A stretch of DNA of 36,107 bases from Candidatus Faecalibacterium gallistercoris (GCA_019116585.1 DXBJ01000048.1:1-36107), one strand, 5' to 3'; positions 1 to 7,878 are shown, counted from the first letter of the stretch. A program made the numbers and translations. The notes: a model not told the origin generated them from the sequence alone.

Positions 1-149
1 GTCAAAAATGCTGGGATATTCGCCAAAAAGCGCTAGATGCAAGGCGCATGAGCGCCGCACTCCTTGGTGGAATGCAAGCGAATGCAACGCAGCAGATGGG
101 GCTTTTTGGTAGAATAGAACAGCGTTGGGGAGTTTTCAGATACACCCTA
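1..149 (-). mobile_element. MITE-like element, copy 1 (truncated by window edge)
   Basis: Read on the minus strand, 147 to 1 matches the first 147 bases of the 162-bp element at 14300-14461. There are four substitutions and no gaps, about 97% identity. The terminal motif GGGTGTATCTGA lies at 136-147 and is flanked by TA at 148-149. The other terminus, about 15 bases, lies outside the window. No open reading frame of its own is evident. The MATE stop codon at 157-159 lies just beside the element, so the element abuts the 3' end of that gene. Confidence 0.85.
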
Positions 150-156
150 GCGTCCG

Positions 157-1488
157 TCAGGCCGCGGCCTGCCGGGCCCCGGCGCGGGCCAGCCCCGCCG
201 CCAGCAAAAAGCCGGCCGGCGCGCTGACGAAACTGGCGAGGTAAAAGCCGCTGTACCCCCACAGGGGCACCAGCAGAACGCAGGCCAGCAGGTCGAGGGC
301 GGTGCCCCCCAGGTTGGAGGCCAGGTACAGCCCCATCTGCTGGCGGCCCCGCAGGCTGGCCTCCTGGAAGTGCTTCATGGCGGTGAAAGCGTAGACGATG
401 GCCTGGCGGCTGAGCAGCAGCGCGCCATAGGCGATGGCGCCGCCGTCGCTGGTGAAGAGCCGCAGCATGGGCCGGGCGAACAGGATGCAGCCGGCTGTCA
501 CCGCCAGCGCGTAGAGCAGCATGATGCCGCGTGCCTGCCGCACCCCCTCCCGGACCCGGGCATCCTGCCGGGCGGCGGTGTTCTGGGCGATGAAAAAGAC
601 CAGGGACTGGGTGAAGCCGTAGACCGGCATCAGCAGCAGGCTGGACATCTTGTTGGCGCAGGAAAAGCCGGCAATGGCCGCCACCCCGATGCCCCCCAGC
701 AGCCCCTGCTTGACCATGCTGGTCACCGGCGCGCTGGCCTGCTGGATGGCGCTGGGGGCCGCCAGCCGGAACACCTCCCCCAGGCAGCGGCGGTCCAGCA
801 TGGAAAAGCGGAACGGCCCGGTCAGCAGGGTGCGGCGCAAATACCACAGCATGAACAGGCACCCCGCCACCTGGGAAAGGGCGGTGGCCGCCGCCGCGCC
901 CGCCACCCCGAAGGGCCCCACCCAGGCGAGGTCCAGCAGGACGTTCAGCACCGAGGTGGCCAGCACGGCGTACAGGGGCGTTTTCGAGTTTCCGCAGGCC
1001 ATCACCAGCTGTTTGGACAGGTCGTAGACCATCAGGAAGGGCAGCCCCGCCAGGTAAAAGCGGATGTACTCCGCCGCCTGGGGCAGGATCTCGGCGGGGG
1101 TGCGGATCAGGCGCAGCAGCCATTCCGCCCCTGCCAGCCCGGCCCCCGCCATGCACAGTCCCAGCACCGCGTCGATGGCCAGCAGGTTGTAGACTGCCGC
1201 CGACAGCTCTTCCGGGGCGGCGGTGGGCCGCCGGGCGGCCAGCAGCAGGCCGCCGCCCAGCTCCATCCCGCCCGATACAAAGAGGAACACCATCAGCACC
1301 GTGGATGCGTTGGACACCGCCGCCAGGGCGCCCGCGTCCAGGCACAGCCCCACGATCATGGTGTCGGCCACCGCATAGAGCTGGGTGGCTACCATCGTCA
1401 GGATGATGGGCCCCGCAAAGCGCAGCAGCGCCGGGCGCACCGGCCCGGCCAGCAGGGCGTTTTCGGTTTGTGGTTTGTTTTGCGACAT
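157..1488 (-). CDS. MATE family efflux transporter
   Basis: This 443-residue polytopic membrane protein belongs to the multi-antimicrobial extrusion (MATE) family, which exports cationic drugs or metabolites by Na+ or H+ antiport. The sequence is strongly hydrophobic with about twelve membrane segments. The N-terminal stretch LRFAGPIILTMVATQLYAVA and the later GLLGGIGVAAIAGFSCANKM fit the MatE fold. I chose the ATG at 1488 because GGAAGGTG lies just upstream at a normal distance; a seven-residue longer reading to 1509 would place that site inside the gene. The gene diverges from a MerR regulator and has a MerR-type promoter, so drug-induced expression is likely. Its substrate cannot be told from sequence. 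The gene ends beside a MITE-like element. Confidence 0.93.
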   Translation of the reverse strand: MSQNKPQTENALLAGPVRPALLRFAGPIILTMVATQLYAVADTMIVGLCLDAGALAAVSNASTVLMVFLFVSGGMELGGGLLLAARRPTAAPEELSAAVYNLLAIDAVLGLCMAGAGLAGAEWLLRLIRTPAEILPQAAEYIRFYLAGLPFLMVYDLSKQLVMACGNSKTPLYAVLATSVLNVLLDLAWVGPFGVAGAAAATALSQVAGCLFMLWYLRRTLLTGPFRFSMLDRRCLGEVFRLAAPSAIQQASAPVTSMVKQGLLGGIGVAAIAGFSCANKMSSLLLMPVYGFTQSLVFFIAQNTAARQDARVREGVRQARGIMLLYALAVTAGCILFARPMLRLFTSDGGAIAYGALLLSRQAIVYAFTAMKHFQEASLRGRQQMGLYLASNLGGTALDLLACVLLVPLWGYSGFYLASFVSAPAGFLLAAGLARAGARQAAA

Positions 1489-1538
1489 AGTTTCACCTTC
1501 CGGTTGCAAAATGGAGTGGATTCTGGTATGCTGGGTCT

Positions 1539-1569
1539 ATCATAAACCATCCAGCAGCTGGATAGTCAA
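1539..1569 (-). promoter_or_regulatory. MerR-type promoter and operator of the MATE gene
   Basis: On the minus strand, -35 TTGACT (1564-1569) and -10 TATGAT (1539-1544) are separated by 19 bp. The spacer begins with the dyad ATCCAGCTGCTGGAT. A 19-20 bp spacer carrying a dyad is the hallmark of promoters that MerR proteins activate by untwisting DNA. The divergent merR-like gene starts 12 bp beyond the -35 box, so the same site may also repress that gene. Confidence 0.85.
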
Positions 1570-1580
1570 GAGGCAAAAGC

Positions 1581-2366
1581 ATGAAAGAGACCTACCTGCG
1601 GACGGCGGCCTTTGCGGCGCTGGCCGGCGTGAACAAAAAGACCCTGCACTATTACGACGAGATCGGCCTGTTCCGGCCCGCCTATGTCAACGAAAAGGGC
1701 TACCGGTTCTATTCTCCCTTCCAGCTGGACCGGCTGGCCCTGATCGTGACCCTCAAAGACCTGGGGGTGCCCCTGAAGGTGATCGGGGAATACCTGAACG
1801 GCGGCGACCTGGCCCGGGTGGACCAGATCCTGACCCGCCAGAGCCGGGAGCTGGACCGCCGCATCGCCCAGCTGACCCGGCGCAGGGCCCTGCTGGAGAC
1901 GCTGCGCCGGCAGAACCGGGCGTTTCTGGACGGGTGCGGCAAGGGCCCGCAGCGGCTGCATCGGGAGCCGGAGCGCATCGCCGTGCTGATGGACCGGGCC
2001 GAGATGGAGAGCAGCCGGGTCCTGATCGTCAACTACCTGACCGACGGCCCCGGCACCGGCCTGTGTGGGGAAGGGGAGGAGCGCTTCCTCTACCAGAAGC
2101 GGGCGGACGGGCCGATCCTGGTCCCCGGCGGGGACTACCTCTGCCTGTACGAGATGGTGCAGGGCCACCGGGTCTGGGACTGGCTGGTCAGCCGCCGGCA
2201 GCAGCTGCAGGACTGGGCCGCCGCCCACGGCCTGCGGCTGGACGGGCGTGCCTTCGTGGAATTTGGAGACCTGGCCGTGAACGAAGGGGACGGCAGGGGC
2301 CCCGAGCCCCGCTCCATCCGGATGCGCATATGTGAGCCGGATTCATCTTCTCACACGGATGGGTGA
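1581..2366 (+). CDS. MerR family regulator with GyrI-like effector domain
   Basis: The 261-residue protein has an N-terminal MerR winged helix (about residues 5-75), with LHYYDEIGLFRPAYVNEKGYR as the typical recognition helix and wing. A charged dimerisation helix follows (about 78-120, rich in R, L and Q). The C-terminal part from about residue 125 resembles the GyrI/BmrR effector-binding fold that senses lipophilic cations. The ATG at 1581 is preceded by AGAGGC, a modest ribosome site. The divergent MATE gene and its 19-bp-spacer promoter indicate a local, ligand-triggered activator of efflux. The domain call for the C-terminal half is by general pattern only. No promoter of its own is obvious, and the shared 92-bp intergenic region implies autoregulation. 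Confidence 0.9.
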   Translation: MKETYLRTAAFAALAGVNKKTLHYYDEIGLFRPAYVNEKGYRFYSPFQLDRLALIVTLKDLGVPLKVIGEYLNGGDLARVDQILTRQSRELDRRIAQLTRRRALLETLRRQNRAFLDGCGKGPQRLHREPERIAVLMDRAEMESSRVLIVNYLTDGPGTGLCGEGEERFLYQKRADGPILVPGGDYLCLYEMVQGHRVWDWLVSRRQQLQDWAAAHGLRLDGRAFVEFGDLAVNEGDGRGPEPRSIRMRICEPDSSSHTDG

Positions 2367-2377
2367 AAAGATATATC

Positions 2378-2405
2378 TTGACTTTACGGCGGTAAATTGT
2401 ATAAT
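2378..2405 (+). promoter_or_regulatory. Sigma-A promoter of the Trp T-box operon
   Basis: TTGACT (2378-2383), a 16-bp spacer and TATAAT (2400-2405) precede the T-box leader, so transcription should start near 2412. Confidence 0.75.
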
Positions 2406-2410
2406 GCAAT

Positions 2411-2734
2411 CAAACCGATGAGGCGAAAGAGACCCTGCAGCAAGCGCATCCAGAGAGCCCGGCATGGTGAAAGCGGGCGGCGCGTGGCAGCGGTTATGGG
2501 TCGCCGAGGGCCGGGCGAACGGGGCAAGCCCCCAGTAGCTTAGGACGGGTGTCTCCCGTTACAGGGCAGGGGAGTGTTGGCTCCCCGCGAGAGGCTCTGC
2601 GCTGAGGCAGGGCAAACAAGGTGGCACCGCAGAATCGAATGTTTCGATCCTGTCCTTGTGGTAAAACACGGGGACGGGTCGTTTTGCTGTATGGCCCGTT
2701 CCGCACAAAAGCGGGGCGGGCCTTTTTTGCTGGG
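2411..2734 (+). ncRNA. T-box leader, probable tRNA-Trp specificity
   Basis: Stem I motifs are present: AGAGA at 2453-2457 and a GGTG turn near 2465-2468. The T-box core AAGGTGGCACCGC lies around 2620-2632. GGCGA (2422-2426) can pair with TCGCC (2501-2505), leaving an internal loop whose 3' side carries UGG at 2497-2499, a plausible tryptophan specifier. The acceptor-binding bulge reads UGGC, which fits a tRNA with discriminator G, as bacterial tRNA-Trp has. CAAGG can pair with CCTTG for the antiterminator. The competing hairpin GTCCTTGTG/CACGGGGAC (about 2652-2676) is followed by TTTT. A second hairpin, GGCCCGTTCCGC/GCGGGGCGGGCC (2693-2722), runs into TTTTTT. The downstream trpXYZ-like genes agree with a Trp call. 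Confidence 0.88.
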
Positions 2735-2766
2735 CGCCGCTCCCACACAAGAAAGGAGCTTGACCC

Positions 2767-3846
2767 ATGAAACACACTGAGATGATCTCCCGCCGCAGCT
2801 TTCTGCAGGCCGCTGCCCTGACGGCCGCCTGCTCCGCCCTGGCTCTGACCGGCTGCGGGTCCTCTTCTTCGGCGGCTTCCTCCGCCGCCGGCGCGGCTTC
2901 CGCCCAGGAGGGCGCCGCCGTCTACAAGGTGGGCATCGTCAACTATGTGGACGACGCTTCCCTCAACCAGATCGTCGCCTCCCTGGAGGCCCGCCTGGAC
3001 GAGGTGGGGGCCGAGCGGGGCGTCACCTTCAACTATGCCGACTACTACGCCAACGCCCAGGCCGACCAGTCCAACCTGAACCAGATCGGCGCGGACCTGG
3101 TGGCCGACGAGGTGGACGTCATCGTAGCGGTGGCCACCCCCTCTGCCTCCACCATGCTGGCCGCCGTGGAGGACACCGACATCCCGGTCATCTACTCGGC
3201 GGTCACCGACCCGGTGGGCGCGGGCTTCGACGGCCTGCCCAACATCACCGGCACCTCCGACGCGCTGGACACCGAGGCCATCATGAACCTGATCCTCTCC
3301 ATCAACCCGGACCTGGACCAGCTGGGCCTGCTGTACGACCTGGGGCAGGACTCGTCCACCCAGGCCATCGCCGACGCCAAAGCGTTCTGTGACGAGCACG
3401 GCATCCGCTGCATCGAAAAGAACGGCACCAACACCGCCGAGGTCCAGATGGCGGTGGAGGCCCTGGCGGCTTCGGGGGTCAAGGTGGTGTTCACCCCCAC
3501 CGACAACACCATCATGACCGCCGAGCTGGCCATTTACGAGACCATGATCGAGGCGGGCATCCAGCACTTTACCGGTGCGGACAGCTTTGCCCTGAACGGC
3601 GCCTTTGTGGGCTACGGCGTGGACTACGTCCAGCTGGGCGAGGCCACCGCCGACATGGTGGTGGAGCTGCTGTGCGACGGCAAGACGATCGCCGACCTGC
3701 CCTACCGCACCTTCGACAACGGCACCGCCACCATCAACACCGAGACCTGCGCGGCCCTGGGCCTGGACCTGGAGACGGTCAAGACGGCCTTCGAGCCCTA
3801 CTGCACCGCCATCGAGGAGCTGGTCACCGCGGAAGAGTTTGAATGA
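2767..3846 (+). CDS. trpX: TrpX-like ABC transporter substrate-binding lipoprotein
   Basis: This 359-residue receptor belongs to the ABC_sub_bind family (PF04392), used by tryptophan/tyrosine importers in Firmicutes. The N-terminus has a hydrophobic signal ending in the lipobox LTGC with the lipidated Cys at residue 30, followed by a Ser/Ala linker. The mature part starts KVGIVNYVDDASLNQIV and includes DVIVAVATPSAST and VIYSAVTDPVGAGF, typical of the family. AAAGGAG sits eight bases before the ATG. It is the first gene after a Trp-type T-box and precedes a permease and an ATPase, forming a complete importer. Ligand choice (tryptophan) is inferred from the T-box. A stem-loop after the stop may protect this receptor's mRNA. 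Confidence 0.88.
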   Translation: MKHTEMISRRSFLQAAALTAACSALALTGCGSSSSAASSAAGAASAQEGAAVYKVGIVNYVDDASLNQIVASLEARLDEVGAERGVTFNYADYYANAQADQSNLNQIGADLVADEVDVIVAVATPSASTMLAAVEDTDIPVIYSAVTDPVGAGFDGLPNITGTSDALDTEAIMNLILSINPDLDQLGLLYDLGQDSSTQAIADAKAFCDEHGIRCIEKNGTNTAEVQMAVEALAASGVKVVFTPTDNTIMTAELAIYETMIEAGIQHFTGADSFALNGAFVGYGVDYVQLGEATADMVVELLCDGKTIADLPYRTFDNGTATINTETCAALGLDLETVKTAFEPYCTAIEELVTAEEFE

Positions 3847-3864
3847 CAACGGTCCGCGCCCGCC

Positions 3865-3883
3865 GCCGCCCGGCCGGGGCGGC
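3865..3883 (+). other. Intercistronic stem-loop after trpX
   Basis: GCCGCC (3865-3870) pairs with GGCGGC (3878-3883) around a GC-rich loop. There is no T-tract, so it is more likely an mRNA-stabilising or ribosome-spacing structure than a terminator. The sugar receptor gene at 33017 is likewise followed by a hairpin. Confidence 0.4.
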
Positions 3884-3911
3884 CTGGAAGATACACTTGT
3901 GAGGAGATCCC

Positions 3912-4862
3912 ATGCTGGCTAGTATTTTTTCGATCAATGTCCTGCAGTCGGCCCTGGAGCTGGGCTGCATCTACGCGCTGGTGGCGCTGGCGCTGTTTTT
4001 GAGCTATTCCATCTTGAACATCGCCGACCTGTCCACCGACGGATGTTTCACTCTGGGCTGCGCGGTCTGCTGCCAGGTGGCCGTGGCCGGCCATCCGGTG
4101 CTGGCCCTCTTCGCCGCCATGGCGGCGGGGGTGCTGTCCGGTTTCATCACCGCCTTTCTGCAGACCAGGCTGGGGGTGGAAAGCATCATGGCCGGCATCA
4201 TCGTCAACACCGGCCTGTACACCATCAACCTGGCGGTGATGGGCTTCTCCTCCAACATGAGCCTGGTGCGGGTGGATACGGTGTTCTCCCTGGGCAAGGA
4301 CCTGCTGGCCTTTGCCGGCGGCTGGTACCAGCTGCTCCTGGTGGCGGCGGTCATCCTGATCGCCTGTGTGCTGATGGTCCGCTTCCTCGGCACCCGGCTG
4401 GGCCTGTCCATCCGGGCCACCGGCGACAACGCCGCCATGGTCCGCGCCTCCAGCATCGACCCGGGCTACACCATCATGGTGGGCCTGTGCATCTCGGGCA
4501 GCCTGACCGCCCTGTCCGGCGCCCTGCTGGCCCAGTACCAGAAGAGCTGCGACATCAACGTGGGCACCGGCATGGTGACCATCGCCCTGGCCTCCCTCAT
4601 CATTGGCGAGACCCTGCTGGGCAAGCGCTCGATGATCCTGCGGGTGAGCGGCGTGGTCTTTGGCAGCTGCTTGTACCGTTTCATCGTGGCGGTGGCCCTG
4701 CGGTTCAACGTGCCCGCCGCGGCCATGAAGCTGGTCTCGGCCCTGATCGTGGCGGTGGCCATCTCGATGCCCGCCATCCGCCAGAAGATCGCCTTTGAAA
4801 AGCGCAAGCAGGAGGCCCGCCTCCGCCACGCCCAGACCCACGGCAAAAAGGAGGCAGTCTGA
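3912..4862 (+). CDS. trpY: TrpY-like ABC transporter permease
   Basis: This 316-residue integral membrane protein resembles the branched-chain-type permeases (BPD_transp_2) that partner ABC_sub_bind receptors. It has eight to ten hydrophobic segments, including ALELGCIYALVALALFLSYS near the N-terminus, and the cytoplasmic coupling stretch GLSIRATGDNAAMVRASSID around residues 165-185. GAGGAG precedes the ATG at 3912. The stop codon overlaps the start of the ATPase gene by one base (TGATG), so the two are probably translationally coupled. With trpX and trpZ it forms the predicted tryptophan importer. Confidence 0.88.
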   Translation: MLASIFSINVLQSALELGCIYALVALALFLSYSILNIADLSTDGCFTLGCAVCCQVAVAGHPVLALFAAMAAGVLSGFITAFLQTRLGVESIMAGIIVNTGLYTINLAVMGFSSNMSLVRVDTVFSLGKDLLAFAGGWYQLLLVAAVILIACVLMVRFLGTRLGLSIRATGDNAAMVRASSIDPGYTIMVGLCISGSLTALSGALLAQYQKSCDINVGTGMVTIALASLIIGETLLGKRSMILRVSGVVFGSCLYRFIVAVALRFNVPAAAMKLVSALIVAVAISMPAIRQKIAFEKRKQEARLRHAQTHGKKEAV

Positions 4863-5683
4863 TGCTGATGCTGGAAATGAAGGGTGTCCGCAAGACCTTC
4901 AACCCGGGCACCGTGAACGAAAAGGTGGCGCTGGACGGCGTCGACCTGGCCCTGGAAAAGGGCGATTTCGCCACCATCGTGGGCTCCAACGGCGCGGGCA
5001 AATCCACCCTGTTCAACGCCATCACCGGCGGCTTCATCGCCGACGAGGGCTGCATCGTCCTGGGCGGGGAGGACATCACCTTCACCCCCGAGTTCAGGCG
5101 CAGCAAGGTGATCGGCCACCTGTTCCAGGACCCCCTCAAGGGCACCGCCCCCAACATGACCATTGAGGAAAACCTGGCTCTGGCCTATCTGCGGGCGGGC
5201 ACGGCCCAGCGGGCCTATTTTTCCCGCATCTCCCGCAAGGACAAGGAGCTGTTCCGGGAGCGTCTGGCCCTGCTGGGCATGGGCCTGGAGGACCGGATGA
5301 AGCAGCCGGTGGGCCTTTTGTCGGGCGGCCAGCGCCAGGCGCTGACCCTGCTGATGGCCACCCTCGTCACCCCCAAGCTGCTGCTGCTGGACGAGCACAC
5401 CGCCGCCCTTGACCCGGCCACCGCCGACAAGGTGCTGGAGCTGACCAGGAGCATCGTGGCCGAACAGGGCATCACCTGCCTGATGGTCACCCACAATATG
5501 CGCCAGGCGCTGGAGCTGGGCAACCGCACCCTGATGATGAACGGCGGCCGCATCGTCTTTGACGTCCGGGGCGAGGAGCGCAGCAGGATGACGGTGGACG
5601 ACCTGCTGGAACGCTTCCGCCAGCGCGCCGGCGAGGAGCTGGACAACGACCGCATCCTGCTCAGCAAAGTGGAAAAACCGTAA
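4862..5683 (+). CDS. trpZ: TrpZ-like ABC transporter ATP-binding protein
   Basis: The 273-residue ATPase has Walker A GSNGAGKST at residues 41-49, the signature LLSGGQRQALTLLMA, and Walker B LLLLDEHTAALDP. It energises import by the upstream receptor and permease. The ATG at 4862 overlaps the permease stop and follows AAGGAGG at seven bases. The last gene of the operon, it is followed by a strong terminator. The motif DEHTAALDP, with His and Ala where many ABC proteins have PTSGLD-type residues, is usual in this subfamily. Confidence 0.9.
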   Translation: MLMLEMKGVRKTFNPGTVNEKVALDGVDLALEKGDFATIVGSNGAGKSTLFNAITGGFIADEGCIVLGGEDITFTPEFRRSKVIGHLFQDPLKGTAPNMTIEENLALAYLRAGTAQRAYFSRISRKDKELFRERLALLGMGLEDRMKQPVGLLSGGQRQALTLLMATLVTPKLLLLDEHTAALDPATADKVLELTRSIVAEQGITCLMVTHNMRQALELGNRTLMMNGGRIVFDVRGEERSRMTVDDLLERFRQRAGEELDNDRILLSKVEKP

Positions 5684-5715
5684 ACGAGCAACCCCGGAAG
5701 GGCGACATACAGAAA

Positions 5716-5770
5716 AATACCCCGGTGAGCCAGAGCAGCAAGTGCCTGGCCCACCGGGGTGTTTGTTTTG
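5716..5770. terminator. Bidirectional intrinsic terminator
   Basis: CCCCGGTGAGCCAG pairs with CTGGCCCACCGGGG with one mismatch. The plus strand continues into a T-rich tract (TGTTTGTTTT). The minus strand continues into TATTTTTC. It can therefore end both the trpXYZ transcript and the convergent gene at 5777-6010. Confidence 0.85.
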
Positions 5771-5776
5771 CCGGGA

Positions 5777-6010
5777 TTACTTCACGTACTCGATGGTGTA
5801 CTCGAAGCCGTACTCCTCCTGGAGCTTCTTGACGGCGGGCTCACAGTCCTCGATGAAGGTGGGGGCGTAGACCGAAGCGCCGTTGTGGGCCTTCTTGTAG
5901 TCCTCGACGATCTGGGTCAGCTTGTTCCAGCCCTCGCTGGCTTTGGCCTGGTCCACGCTGTCGGGGAAGTTGATGATGAATTCGCGGTGCTGCGGGATAC
6001 GAGCTTTCAT
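5777..6010 (-). CDS. Conserved-looking small protein of unknown function
   Basis: I do not recognise this 77-residue protein. It starts MKARIPQHREFIINFPDSVD and ends FEYTIEYVK. It is soluble, charged and without cysteine-pair motifs or a signal peptide. It has an alternating beta/helix look: a strand near residues 9-14, helices near 17-40 and 51-64, and a final strand at 70-76. I chose the ATG at 6010 because AAAGGAG lies at a normal distance; a 12-residue longer start would swallow that site. It lies 72 bp downstream of tatD on the same strand, after a short hairpin, and ends at a bidirectional terminator. It may be co-transcribed with metG-eamA-tatD or have its own promoter. Confidence 0.75.
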   Translation of the reverse strand: MKARIPQHREFIINFPDSVDQAKASEGWNKLTQIVEDYKKAHNGASVYAPTFIEDCEPAVKKLQEEYGFEYTIEYVK

Positions 6011-6048
6011 AAGACATTCTCCTTTGTTTCTGACAAAATCTATCATCG

Positions 6049-6068
6049 GCGGCCGTTGGAGCGGCCGC
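6049..6068 (-). other. Hairpin between tatD and the 77-residue gene
   Basis: GCGGCCG and CGGCCGC form a perfect seven-bp stem with a six-base loop. On the minus strand the next bases are CGATGATAGATTTT, so the T-run is not adjacent to the stem. It could be a weak terminator or a processing site that uncouples the small downstream gene. Confidence 0.4.
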
Positions 6069-6082
6069 GGGTCAGTGGTTTT

Positions 6083-6916
6083 TTACGCAAGGCCGAACAC
6101 CCGGCGGGCGTTGGCGGCGGTCTGGGCAAAGACCGTTTCGGCCGGCACTCCCTTGCGCTGGGCGATGTACTCGCCCACATAGGCGATCAGGGAGCTGTCG
6201 CACCGGGCGCCCCGCACCGGCTCGGGGGCCATGTAGGGGCAGTCGGTCTCCAGCAGGATGGATTCCAGGGGCAGAGCGTCGATGGCCCTGCCGGCCCGCT
6301 TGGCCCCCTTGAAGGTGCAGGCGCCCCCGAAGCCGATCAGGATGCCCTGCCCGGCCAGCCAGACGGCGTCCTCGGCGCTGCCGGAATAGCAGTGCAGGAT
6401 GCCTTTGGGCTTATACTTTTTCAGCAGGGCGTAGACGTCGGCGTGGGCCTCCCGGTCGTGGACGACGATGGGTTTGTCCAGCTCCAGGGCCAGACGGATC
6501 TCCGCCTCGAACAGGGCCAGCTGGGCGTCTTTGGGCACCGGCCAGTGGTAGTCCAGGCCGCATTCCCCCACGGCCACCACCTTGGGGTCGTCGTAATAGG
6601 GGGCCAGGGCCCGCATTTCGGCGGCCCAGTCCCCGCCATAGACCGAGACGGTGGGGGCGGGCGGCGCCGAGCCGCACTTGTCGGCGGGCAGCAGGCTTTC
6701 GGGGTGGATGCCGATAGCCGCCCACACCCAGGGGTAACGGTGGGCCAGCTCCAGGCAGCGGGGGGCGTCCCCCGAATGGGTGGCCTGTTCGCAGACCCCC
6801 ACGACGCCCTGCGCGGGCAGGCCGTCCAGCACGGCGTACCGGTCGGCGTTGAAGGCCCCGGACGAATAGTGGGCGTGGGTGTCGAAGATGGGGCCGGCAG
6901 AGGGGTAGATGCTCAT
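6083..6916 (-). CDS. tatD: TatD family metal-dependent hydrolase
   Basis: The 277-residue protein is a TatD-type deoxyribonuclease/hydrolase of the amidohydrolase barrel. Metal-site motifs are seen in order: FDTHAHYSS near the N-terminus, AIGIHPE, VAVGECGLDYHW, PIVVHDREAHADVY, GILHCYSGS and LLETDCPYMAPEP. The ATG at 6916 follows AAAGGAGGCG and overlaps the EamA stop (ATGA). A much longer in-frame reading exists but runs through the EamA gene in another frame and is not real. tatD near metG is a common arrangement in Firmicutes. Family members act as 3' exonucleases or D-aminoacyl-tRNA deacylase-like enzymes, and the exact substrate here is not determined. Confidence 0.93.
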   Translation of the reverse strand: MSIYPSAGPIFDTHAHYSSGAFNADRYAVLDGLPAQGVVGVCEQATHSGDAPRCLELAHRYPWVWAAIGIHPESLLPADKCGSAPPAPTVSVYGGDWAAEMRALAPYYDDPKVVAVGECGLDYHWPVPKDAQLALFEAEIRLALELDKPIVVHDREAHADVYALLKKYKPKGILHCYSGSAEDAVWLAGQGILIGFGGACTFKGAKRAGRAIDALPLESILLETDCPYMAPEPVRGARCDSSLIAYVGEYIAQRKGVPAETVFAQTAANARRVFGLA

Positions 6917-7866
6917 GCCTGGGGCGCCTCCTTTCCGCGGCGGTTGACCAGCCAGATGCCTGCGCAGACCAGGGCCAGGGCCGCCAGATACTGCCACTCG
7001 AACAGGGGTTCGCCGTTGAGCAGGGCGGACAGCAGGACGTTGACCACCGGGTTGACCAGGCCGAACACGCTGATCCGGCTGACAGGGTTGTTTTTCATCA
7101 GCAGGGCCCACAAAACGTAGCCTGCCCCCGACACAAAGGCCAGGTAGAGCAGGACCGGAACGCCCAGCGGGTCCTGGGGGGCGAGGGAGCCGCCCAACGC
7201 CAGACCGATCAGGAGCAGGGCCGCGCCGCCCACCCCCAGGTTGAGGCAGCAGACCATGAAGCTGTCCGCCTTGCGGGTCACCGACTTGTTCCATGGCCCG
7301 GAGACGGTGAAGATGACGGTGGCCGCCATCATACAGAAGATGCCCCAGCCGCTGCCGCCGCCGTGGTTGCCGATGGTGGCCACCAGCACCCCGGCAAAGC
7401 CGATGACGCAGCCCGCCGCTTTGGCGGGGGTCATCCGGTCGGAGCGGTAGAGGAAGTGGGCCAGGATGACGCCCAGAAAGCTCTGAGTGCTGTTCAGGAT
7501 GCCCCCAAAGGCCCCGGTCAGCAGTGCGACGGCCGCGTAGTAAAAGGCGTACTGGGCCGTGGTCTGCCACAGGCCCAGGGCGCAGCACTCGGCCAGCACG
7601 CGGCCCCGGGGCAGGGCGGGGCGCCGGCCTTCCAGCGCGAAGCTGGCCAGCAGGACCAGCACGCTGCCCAGCATGAACCGCACCCCCGCAAAGCAGAGGA
7701 TGGAGGCGGTGTCGGCGGCGTCGATGGCAAAGAGCCGGTATCCCAGCTTGATGAAGGGGAAGGCCGACCCCCAAAAGCAGTTGCAGAGGACGGCAAAGGC
7801 CACCGCGAAGGCGGGCGTCCCAAACAGGGCGTCCAGCCGGGCGGCCCGGGCGTTGTCAGTGGGCAA
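6913..7866 (-). CDS. EamA/DMT family transporter
   Basis: The 317-residue membrane protein has ten predicted segments in two EamA repeats. The first repeat begins AVLCNCFWGSAFPFIKLGY and includes LLTGAFGGILNSTQSFLGVI. The second includes LLMKNNPVSRISVFGLVNPV and ends LALVCAGIWLVNRRGK. DMT proteins usually export amino acids, nucleotides or other metabolites. It sits 12 bp after metG and overlaps tatD, so it is expressed from the methionine T-box. That context suggests a role linked to methionine or a related metabolite, but substrate and direction are inference. Confidence 0.9.
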   Translation of the reverse strand: MPTDNARAARLDALFGTPAFAVAFAVLCNCFWGSAFPFIKLGYRLFAIDAADTASILCFAGVRFMLGSVLVLLASFALEGRRPALPRGRVLAECCALGLWQTTAQYAFYYAAVALLTGAFGGILNSTQSFLGVILAHFLYRSDRMTPAKAAGCVIGFAGVLVATIGNHGGGSGWGIFCMMAATVIFTVSGPWNKSVTRKADSFMVCCLNLGVGGAALLLIGLALGGSLAPQDPLGVPVLLYLAFVSGAGYVLWALLMKNNPVSRISVFGLVNPVVNVLLSALLNGEPLFEWQYLAALALVCAGIWLVNRRGKEAPQA

Positions 7867-7878
7867 GGCCGGCCTCCT

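Noticed and set aside
1-149. End of a full insertion sequence
   Set aside because: The complete second copy at 14300-14461 is 162 bp without a gene, and copy 1 matches it base for base, so copy 1 is the short element rather than the end of a longer one.
2767-2860. Tat-exported lipoproteins, from SRRSFL and SRRNFL in the two receptors
   Set aside because: The arginine pairs resemble Tat motifs, but such receptors are often Sec-exported lipoproteins, and no tat genes are visible to support the claim.
6083-7774. A 563-residue TatD fusion protein
   Set aside because: The N-terminal half is the EamA gene read in the wrong frame. A strong ribosome site and ATG at 6916 give normal-length TatD.
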